Below, in pieces: positions 52,321 through 57,884 of a stretch of 57,884 nt of DNA. The stretch is taken from assembly GCF_007785815.1 (NCBI RefSeq), contig NZ_VNIM01000016.1, forward strand, positions 1 through 57,884. The letters are read 5' to 3'. A program made the translations under genes and the position numbers. The notes below the pieces were generated by a model. It was not told the origin of the DNA and did not search any database. It saw only the letters and a program-made list of their open reading frames with translations. The first letter of the stretch is position 1, and each line of letters starts with the position of its first letter. This DNA comes from Alterirhizorhabdus solaris. Lineage in GTDB: Bacteria; Pseudomonadota; Alphaproteobacteria; Sphingomonadales; Sphingomonadaceae.

Positions 52321-53369
52321 GCCAGCCGCCTGCCATTCACACCGCCGCCGACGGCATCACCACCGGCAGACGCTGGCAACGTCGCCCCGACGGCGCGAAC
52401 TGGGGTGATTTCGGGCCGGACGATCAGGTCGGCCGGATGAACCTGCTCACGCCCGAACGCAGGCTCGGCGGGGTCCGCGAGGTGCGCGACGGCATCGCCT
52501 TCACCCTCAGCCTGCCGCTCGACCTGCCGGGCATGCTCAGCGAGATGCGCAAGCCGCCGAAGCTCTTCGTCGAGAGCGTCCAGGGCATACCCGCGTTCAA
52601 TTGCGCGATGACGATGTTCGGGGGCACCGGGCACGACGTGATGTGCGACGACGGCGTCATCCTCTACACCCAGTATTCCACGCAGTGGGATTCTCTCGCG
52701 CATTGGGGCCAGAGGTTCGATGCCGACGACGATGGTATCGCCGAAACGGTCTATTACAACGGCTATCGCGCCGGTGAGCATCTGATCGGCCCCGAGGCCG
52801 GCGGGCCGCGGGCCGCCGCGCTGGGGATCGAGAACCTCGCGACCGCCGGCGTGCAGGGGCGGGCGGTGCTCGTCAGCCTCAGACAGGCCTTCGGGCCGGG
52901 GCGGACATGGGTCGGTCACGACATGCTCATGCAGGCGATCGCGGCGCAGCGGGTGGAGGTGCGGCCCGGTGACTTCCTCGTGCTCCATACCGGCCTCGAC
53001 GAGGCGGTGCTGGCGATGAACGGGCAGCCCGACCTCCACGTCCTCGAACAGACGGGCGCGGTACTGGACGGTGGCGACTTGCGCCTGCTCGACTGGATCG
53101 ACAGGAGCGGGATCGTGGCGATCTGTTCGGACAACATGGCGATCGAGGGGGTCGATCTCGCCACGCCCCCCGCGCCCGACCGGTCGATGCTGCCGCTTCA
53201 TGAACTCTGCCTGTTCAAGCTCGGCATCCATCTGGGCGAACTCTGGCAGCTGCACGAACTGGCGGATTGGCTGCTGGCGCGCGAACGCAGCGCCTTCCTG
53301 CTCACCGCGCCGCCGTTGCGGCTGCCGGGCGCGGTCGGATCGCCCGTTACCCCGATCGCGACGGTCTGA
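52317..53369 (+). CDS. Cyclase family protein (PF04199, metal-dependent hydrolase)
   Basis: A 350-residue member of the kynurenine formamidase/cyclase superfamily. In this bacterial subgroup the metal site is formed by the His and Asp of STQWDSLAHWG (about 122-132) and by later residues around VGHDMLMQAI and HTGLDEAVL. The MFGGTGHDVMCDD stretch near 98-110 is another signature. Members hydrolyse formamides, lactones or isatin-like rings; the similar QWD-SLAH group is found in many aromatic or terpenoid degradation loci. It is coupled to the SDR upstream by ATGA and followed at 3 bp by another SDR gene. A ring- or lactone-opening role is a reasonable inference. Confidence 0.87.
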   Translation: MSQPPAIHTAADGITTGRRWQRRPDGANWGDFGPDDQVGRMNLLTPERRLGGVREVRDGIAFTLSLPLDLPGMLSEMRKPPKLFVESVQGIPAFNCAMTMFGGTGHDVMCDDGVILYTQYSTQWDSLAHWGQRFDADDDGIAETVYYNGYRAGEHLIGPEAGGPRAAALGIENLATAGVQGRAVLVSLRQAFGPGRTWVGHDMLMQAIAAQRVEVRPGDFLVLHTGLDEAVLAMNGQPDLHVLEQTGAVLDGGDLRLLDWIDRSGIVAICSDNMAIEGVDLATPPAPDRSMLPLHELCLFKLGIHLGELWQLHELADWLLARERSAFLLTAPPLRLPGAVGSPVTPIATV

Positions 53370-53372
53370 GCG

Positions 53373-54146
53373 ATGCGACCGCCCCGCGATCCCCGTGGCC
53401 GCGCCGCCCGCTTCGCCGGACGTCGCATCTACATCACCGGGGCCGCTTCCGGGATCGGCCGCGCGACCGCCGGGCTGCTTGCCGGTGAGGGCGCCACGCT
53501 CGCGCTGGTCGATATCGACGGCGCCGGTCTGGCATCCGTCGCACGCGAAACCGGCGGCACGGCGTTCGTCGTCGATCTTGCCTCGGGCGAGGCGATCGAC
53601 GCCTCCGTCGCAGCGGCGGGCGGGGCACTCGGCGGGCTGGACGGCGTCATCAACTGCGCGGGGCTGGGTGAAGGCACACGACTGGCCGGGCTGGAGCCGT
53701 CGTTGTGGGCGCATGTCCTGGCGATCAACCTGAGCGCGCCCTACCGGGTCTGCCGGGCGGCGCTGGCGTGGTTCGAGCGCGAGCCGCGCGCGTCGATCGT
53801 CAACGTGGCGAGCGGCGAGGCGTTACTGCCGTCTGGCGCCGGGGCACCGGCCTATGCCGCATCGAAGGGTGGCCTGATCTCGCTCACCAAGGCGCTGGCC
53901 GCCGATCTGGCGCCGCGCGTCCGCGCGAACGTCGTTTGCCCGGGTCTCGCCGACACGGCGATGACGGCCGGCTTCCTGCATGGCGGCGACGGATCTCTGG
54001 CGGCGGCAGCGATCGCGCGCTACGCCTTGCGCCGCGCCGCCGATCCGATCGAGATTGCCGAGGCGATCGCCTTTCTCGCCAGCGACGACGCCTCCTACGT
54101 CACCGGAATCACGCTCGCTGCGGATGGCGGGAGAAGCTTTCACTGA
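53373..54146 (+). CDS. SDR family oxidoreductase
   Basis: A 257-residue short-chain dehydrogenase starting three bases after the cyclase stop. TGAASGIG is the cofactor site, with VDIDG selecting NAD by the Asp after beta-2. NCAGLGEG follows, the catalytic Ser is in NVASGEALL, and Tyr-Lys lie in YAASKGG. It ends GITLAADGGRSFH. It is the third SDR of the island, which suggests several hydroxy/keto steps as in steroid, terpenoid or alicyclic degradation. Confidence 0.9.
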   Translation: MRPPRDPRGRAARFAGRRIYITGAASGIGRATAGLLAGEGATLALVDIDGAGLASVARETGGTAFVVDLASGEAIDASVAAAGGALGGLDGVINCAGLGEGTRLAGLEPSLWAHVLAINLSAPYRVCRAALAWFEREPRASIVNVASGEALLPSGAGAPAYAASKGGLISLTKALAADLAPRVRANVVCPGLADTAMTAGFLHGGDGSLAAAAIARYALRRAADPIEIAEAIAFLASDDASYVTGITLAADGGRSFH

Positions 54147-54193
54147 GCCGTGGGGTGCGGGGGTGGCGGGAGAGATCGAGAGGGTGAGGTTCG

Positions 54194-55078
54194 ATGCGCC
54201 GGCTGGACCATGAAGGTCGCTTCCTGGAGGGGGCACGCTGGCGGAACGGCCGGTGGTGGGTGTCCGACATGGTCGAGCGCGCCGTCTGCTGCCTCGACAT
54301 GGGCGGACGGACGATCGACAGGATCACGTTCGAAGACCGTCCCTCCGGCCTGGGCTGGCTGCCCGATGGCGCGCTGATCGCGGTCGGGATGGACAGCCGG
54401 ACGCTGATGCGCGTCGGGCCGGGCAGTGCCACGGCCACACGCCATATCGACCTGACGGCACAATGCGGCGACCTCGACGGCTATATCAACGACATGGCCG
54501 TCACGCCCGACGGGCATATCTATGTCGGCTTCGATCCGGACTTCCACAGATATGGCTTCGACTGCCCTGCCGGCGCGATCATCCATGTCGATCCCGCCGG
54601 TCGGGCCGACGTAGTCGCGACCGGCCTGCATTTTCCGAACGGCATGGTGGTAACGGCGGACGGCGCGACGTTGATCGTCGCGGAAACCGGCAGCCCACGG
54701 CTGACGGCCTTCGCCCGCGCCAGCGATGGCGGCCTGCACGATCGCCGGATCTGGGCGGCGATCGGCCCCGATGCCGATCACCGTCACGATCGCCGCCGGC
54801 CGCTCCCGCTCGACGGTATCGGCCTGGACGGTTGCGCGATCGATCGTCGGGGGCATGTCTGGGTCGCCAACGCCCACTCGTCCAGCTGCCTGCGTGTGGC
54901 GCCTGACGGCGGGATCGTCGACGGCGTAGCGATACCCGACGGCTACCGATGCCTCGCCTGCGCCATCGGCGGCGAGGAAGGTGAACTGCTGTTACTGTGC
55001 GGGCTTGCATTGTCACCAGACGACGATCTGGCCACGAGTCGATCGCACCTGTTCGTCGTCGAGCACGGCGCGGCATGA
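54194..55078 (+). CDS. SMP-30/gluconolactonase/LRE family protein
   Basis: A 294-residue six-bladed beta-propeller lactonase. Blade signatures include LEGARWRNGRWWVSDM, SGLGWLPDGALI, YINDMAVTPDGHIYVGF, FPNGMVVTADGATLIVAET and LDGCAIDRRGHVWVAN; the Glu, Asn and Asp of these motifs normally bind the catalytic Ca2+ or Zn2+. There is no signal peptide, so it should act in the cytosol on a lactone intermediate. ATG 54194 lies 47 bp after the SDR; the sequence before it (GAGAGGGTGAGG) provides the ribosome-binding site. It ends the enzymatic part of the plus-strand arm. Confidence 0.9.
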   Translation: MRRLDHEGRFLEGARWRNGRWWVSDMVERAVCCLDMGGRTIDRITFEDRPSGLGWLPDGALIAVGMDSRTLMRVGPGSATATRHIDLTAQCGDLDGYINDMAVTPDGHIYVGFDPDFHRYGFDCPAGAIIHVDPAGRADVVATGLHFPNGMVVTADGATLIVAETGSPRLTAFARASDGGLHDRRIWAAIGPDADHRHDRRRPLPLDGIGLDGCAIDRRGHVWVANAHSSSCLRVAPDGGIVDGVAIPDGYRCLACAIGGEEGELLLLCGLALSPDDDLATSRSHLFVVEHGAA

Positions 55079-55204
55079 TGATGTGCCGCCCCGGCGCTTC
55101 CATAGGCGTCTCGCGTGTATGCGGTGTGACTGCGTACGGAGAACGCCTTGAAAGGCGCTGTCCCAGAAACCCGTTTAGAAAAAGCGGAATGAATGTAAAT
55201 TTCC

Positions 55205-55234
55205 TTGCAGACCGGGTCATTTTTGAAATACGCT
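55205..55234 (+). promoter_or_regulatory. Candidate promoter for the last TonB-dependent receptor
   Basis: TTGCAG (55205-55210) and TACGCT (55229-55234) are 18 bp apart in an unusually A/T-rich spacer (55180-55270), 66 bp before the start at 55301. The A/T richness itself is the main support. Confidence 0.35.
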
Positions 55235-55300
55235 AAAAGACACGAGAATGCTGAATCAATATAGCAGCATCCATTCATGGGGGAGGTCGCCTTGGGGGGC

Positions 55301-57715
55301 ATGATCAACAAGCACGTCTTGCTGACGATGAGTTCAGCGATAGCGATGCTAGCGTGTAGTGCAACGCCTGTTCTTGCGCAGAGCGCCGAAAGCGGTGAGC
55401 AGAACGGCCTCGAAGACATCATCGTTACCGCGCAGAAGCGCGAGCAAAGCGTTCAGGACGTGCCGATCGCCGTGACGGCGCTCAGCGGCGAGGCGCTTCA
55501 GGCCAATCGCGTCGTCTCGGTTTCCGATCTCGGCGGGCTGGCGCCCGGCGTCACTGTACGGACCTCCGCCGGCGGCTCGCAACTCCCGTCCTTCTCGATT
55601 CGTGGTGCGGTAAGCTATGGCGTCGTGCCCGGCTCCGACCGGCAGGTATCGATGTATCTGGACGGGGTCTATATCGCCTCGCCGCGCGGCTCGATTTTCG
55701 ATCTACCCGATCTGGAACGCATCGAAATCCTGCGCGGACCGCAGGGCACGCTGTTCGGCCGCAACGCCACCGCCGGCGCGATCAGCATTTCCACGCGCGA
55801 GCCGAACGGCGAGTTCGGCGCCACGGCGACGGGCACGGTCGGCAATCGCGACCAGTACCGTTTCCGCGTGAGCGTGCAGTCACCCCAGATCGGGCCGTTT
55901 TCGGGCTATGTGAGTTACGTGCATGACGAGCGACACGGCGACATCCGCAATCTGGATGCCGGACAGCGCTGGGATCGCACGAGTTCGCGCCTGTCCAACG
56001 TCGCCCGCGTGCGACGATCGTCAAAATGGCTCGGCAGCAAGAACTCGGAATCCTGGTTCGGCGCACTTAAATTCGAGAGCGGGGACTTCAAGACAGTTTA
56101 TAAATATGACCGTAACGAGGGGCGCGGATCGGCCGAAGCGACGGTGCCGGTGGCGTTCCTGCCCTCCAACATCATCATACCCGGCGCCGCGAACTTCATT
56201 ACCACGCTGCTGAACACGCAGACGACGCCGGTGGATATTGTGACGAGCACCAAGCGACCGGACTCCGCCCATAACGGCTGGGTCGTTCCCTACATCCAGA
56301 ATGTCGACGGCCACAGCCTGACCAGTACCTATGACGTGTCGGACAGCGTCTCGGTGAAGAACGTCTTCGCTTTCCGGCGGGCATTCATCTTCAACACCTC
56401 CGCGCTGGACGGTATCGCCGGCCTGCCAGTCACGGCGGCGGCGGCGCCGCTGTTCGGCCTGCCCGCCGCGTTTGTCGGCTCACCCTTCGTCGGGCTCGGC
56501 ATCCAGATCAGCAGCCGGACGAGGCAGTTCAGCGACGAGGTCCAAGTCAATTACCAGTCGGATTTCCTGACGGCCACGGTCGGCGGGCTATGGTTCGAGG
56601 GCAAGGACTATACGAACGCGCATCGCTTGCAGAATACGCTGTTCCTGAGCGTGCCGCTGAACGGCGTAATTCCCAGCGCCAACATCGGCGAAACGTTCAA
56701 CAAGGTGACCTCGCTGGCGGCCTATACCCAGCTGGAATTCCATGTTGCATCGCAGATCGACGTGATCCTCGGCGGCCGAGTCACGAAGGACAAGAAGGAC
56801 AGCACCCTCCTGTACGGCCCGACCCCTCTCGCGTTGCAATCGCTCGTCAGCCCGACCTACAGGAAGACCAAGCCGAATTACCTGATCGGCGTGAACTACA
56901 AACCGAATGATGACACGCTGGTCTATGGAAAATACTCCACGGCGTTCGTCTCCGGCGGCTCTGTCGGCGGCGTGCCGTTCGCACCGGAAACGGCGAAATC
57001 GTGGGAGGGCGGTATCAAGGCCGACCTGCTGGACCGCCGCGTTCGCACCAGCCTAGCCCTCTACCATGCGGCGTACCAGAATTATCAGGCGGCGCAGGCA
57101 TCCAGCAACTATGGCGCCTACATCGCGCAGGTGACCGGCGATCCTACCCGGGCGGGCGTACTTGGCACGATCGTGGTGACGGCCGGCGGCGTCAAGGCAC
57201 GCGGTTTCGAGTTCGACCTGACGGCCGCGCCAGTGAAGGGGGCCACCGTCGGCGGAACGCTCGGCTACAGCAAGGTCACGTACAACAACGTCAACCCGGT
57301 TCTGCTGGCGGTCAACGGCGGGCGCTACCTGCCTTCCTCGTTTCGGCCGAAGTGGACGGGCACCGTGTTCGCACAATATGAGACGCCACCGTTGTTCGGC
57401 GATGCCTTCCTGAGCCTGCGCGCCGACGGTATCTATCAATCGGACATGGGTCTCGCCCAGAACCCGGATCAGGCGATCTATGTCGCCAATCCTAATTTTC
57501 GCGAGGTTCCCGCCTACTGGCTGCTGAATAGCCGGGTCGCCCTGCGCAATTTTCAGATAGCCGGCATCAAGACCGAACTGGCGCTGTGGGGAAAGAACCT
57601 GACCGATGAAAAGGCCGGGAGTTTTCCGGGAGACTATTCCTTGTTCACGGGTATCGGGGTGCTGAACTTCATTCCTGCTCGCAGTTATGGACTTGATATT
57701 ACAGTCTCCTTCTAG
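55301..57715 (+). CDS. TonB-dependent receptor, catabolic-substrate type
   Basis: An 804-residue outer-membrane receptor. The signal peptide is 1-27 or so (ATPVLAQ). The plug has LEDIIVTAQKREQSVQDVP and EILRGPQGTLFGRNATAGAI, the standard form of sphingomonad catabolic TBDRs. The barrel ends GLDITVSF with the terminal Phe needed for BAM-mediated insertion. ATG 55301 is preferred over 55277 because GGGGGG precedes it and the signal peptide then begins directly. It follows the lactonase gene by 222 bp, and probably imports the substrate of the island. Its stop codon (TAG, 57713-57715) appears to use the first base of the adjoining IS5-type element. Confidence 0.92.
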   Translation: MINKHVLLTMSSAIAMLACSATPVLAQSAESGEQNGLEDIIVTAQKREQSVQDVPIAVTALSGEALQANRVVSVSDLGGLAPGVTVRTSAGGSQLPSFSIRGAVSYGVVPGSDRQVSMYLDGVYIASPRGSIFDLPDLERIEILRGPQGTLFGRNATAGAISISTREPNGEFGATATGTVGNRDQYRFRVSVQSPQIGPFSGYVSYVHDERHGDIRNLDAGQRWDRTSSRLSNVARVRRSSKWLGSKNSESWFGALKFESGDFKTVYKYDRNEGRGSAEATVPVAFLPSNIIIPGAANFITTLLNTQTTPVDIVTSTKRPDSAHNGWVVPYIQNVDGHSLTSTYDVSDSVSVKNVFAFRRAFIFNTSALDGIAGLPVTAAAAPLFGLPAAFVGSPFVGLGIQISSRTRQFSDEVQVNYQSDFLTATVGGLWFEGKDYTNAHRLQNTLFLSVPLNGVIPSANIGETFNKVTSLAAYTQLEFHVASQIDVILGGRVTKDKKDSTLLYGPTPLALQSLVSPTYRKTKPNYLIGVNYKPNDDTLVYGKYSTAFVSGGSVGGVPFAPETAKSWEGGIKADLLDRRVRTSLALYHAAYQNYQAAQASSNYGAYIAQVTGDPTRAGVLGTIVVTAGGVKARGFEFDLTAAPVKGATVGGTLGYSKVTYNNVNPVLLAVNGGRYLPSSFRPKWTGTVFAQYETPPLFGDAFLSLRADGIYQSDMGLAQNPDQAIYVANPNFREVPAYWLLNSRVALRNFQIAGIKTELALWGKNLTDEKAGSFPGDYSLFTGIGVLNFIPARSYGLDITVSF

Positions 57716-57884
57716 GGTCAGGACTCGTTGATCACAGCCAGAAGATGACGGTGGCATCGAGAGCAATGGCGGAGAAGAAGGCGGTGGGGCAGCGGTCGTA
57801 GCGGGTGGCGACGCGGCGCCAGTCCTTGAGGCGGCCGAACATGATCTCGATGCGGCTGGGAGGCCGGTAGCGGGGGTTGTCGTA
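57715..57884 (-). mobile_element. IS5-family insertion sequence, one end (truncated by the window edge)
   Basis: The element begins at about 57715 with GGGTCAGGACTCGTTGATCA, which looks like its terminal inverted repeat, and contains the 3' end of a transposase gene on the minus strand. The TA just before it (57713-57714) could be a copy of the TA-type target duplication expected for the IS427/IS1031 subgroup. The other end lies outside the window. Confidence 0.75.
57732..57884 (-). CDS. IS5-family transposase, C-terminal part (partial)
   Basis: Fifty codons and the stop of a DDE transposase. The visible part, YRPPSRIEIMFGRLKDWRRV then ATRYDRC and ending ATVIFWL, is the classic C-terminus of the short two-frame IS5 transposases of the IS427/IS1031 group. 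The Glu of RIE is the third catalytic acidic residue. The N-terminal part, and the likely programmed frameshift of such elements, lie past base 57884. Confidence 0.9.
   Translation of the reverse strand, partial: YDNPRYRPPSRIEIMFGRLKDWRRVATRYDRCPTAFFSAIALDATVIFWL

Noticed and set aside
53429-53728. Minus-strand frame inside the third SDR gene
   Set aside because: Short shadow frame with no domain; the plus frame has complete SDR motifs.

Overview
The window is high-GC chromosomal DNA from an alphaproteobacterium, most likely a sphingomonad (Sphingomonas or a close relative). The inference rests on four large TonB-dependent receptors (TBDRs), the style of the housekeeping proteins (plant-type glutamate-cysteine ligase, an infC starting Met-Met-Arg-Arg-Pro, a MaeB malic enzyme fused to a phosphotransacetylase domain) and the dispersed palindromic repeats. 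No species was determined.

Bases 1-19200 are mostly housekeeping. They hold the edge of a molybdo-hydroxylase iron-sulfur subunit, gshA, rsmE, a small outer-membrane barrel, thrS, infC, a TBDR, glnD, a DUF4349 lipoprotein, mutS (overlapping the lipoprotein gene tail to tail), maeB and an M20 amidohydrolase. Bases 19200-25000 hold a siderophore-type TBDR with a structured leader, a GhrA-like 2-hydroxyacid dehydrogenase, a repeat-rich spacer, and an Lrp/AsnC regulator behind a class III aminotransferase.

From 25000 on, the window is accessory DNA. (1) 25299-29965 is a compact operon: a protein that looks like a remote DIT1/PvcA (isocyanide synthase) relative, a stand-alone adenylation-carrier-thioesterase protein coupled by an ATGA overlap, and a DJ-1/PfpI protein, the superfamily that contains isonitrile hydratase. 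(2) 30357-40685 is an envelope redox region. A TBDR and a cytochrome c' gene lie on the minus strand. Divergent from them are a second cytochrome c' with a b561-type cytochrome, then four overlapping genes: an unrecognised secreted protein, a DUF1592-type lipoprotein with one haem motif, a DUF1552 protein and a PF03640-repeat protein. (3) 41041-44901 holds an AI-2E/PerM family permease, an 18-unit pentanucleotide microsatellite, an OprP-like porin with a Pho-box-like site, and an integrase pseudogene. (4) 45188-57715 is a catabolic island. Its minus arm has a small-molecule kinase, a tyrosine-phosphatase-fold protein, a zinc alcohol dehydrogenase, an AttH/DUF7064-like protein, a second kinase and an SDR. 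Its divergent plus arm has an SDR, a cyclase-family hydrolase, another SDR, an SMP-30 lactonase and a TBDR. The window ends inside an IS5-family element whose end coincides with the stop codon of that TBDR.

Functions of the housekeeping genes are secure. The substrates of the catabolic island, the role of the DUF1592/DUF1552 cluster and the isocyanide hypothesis are inferences from motifs and gene order only.
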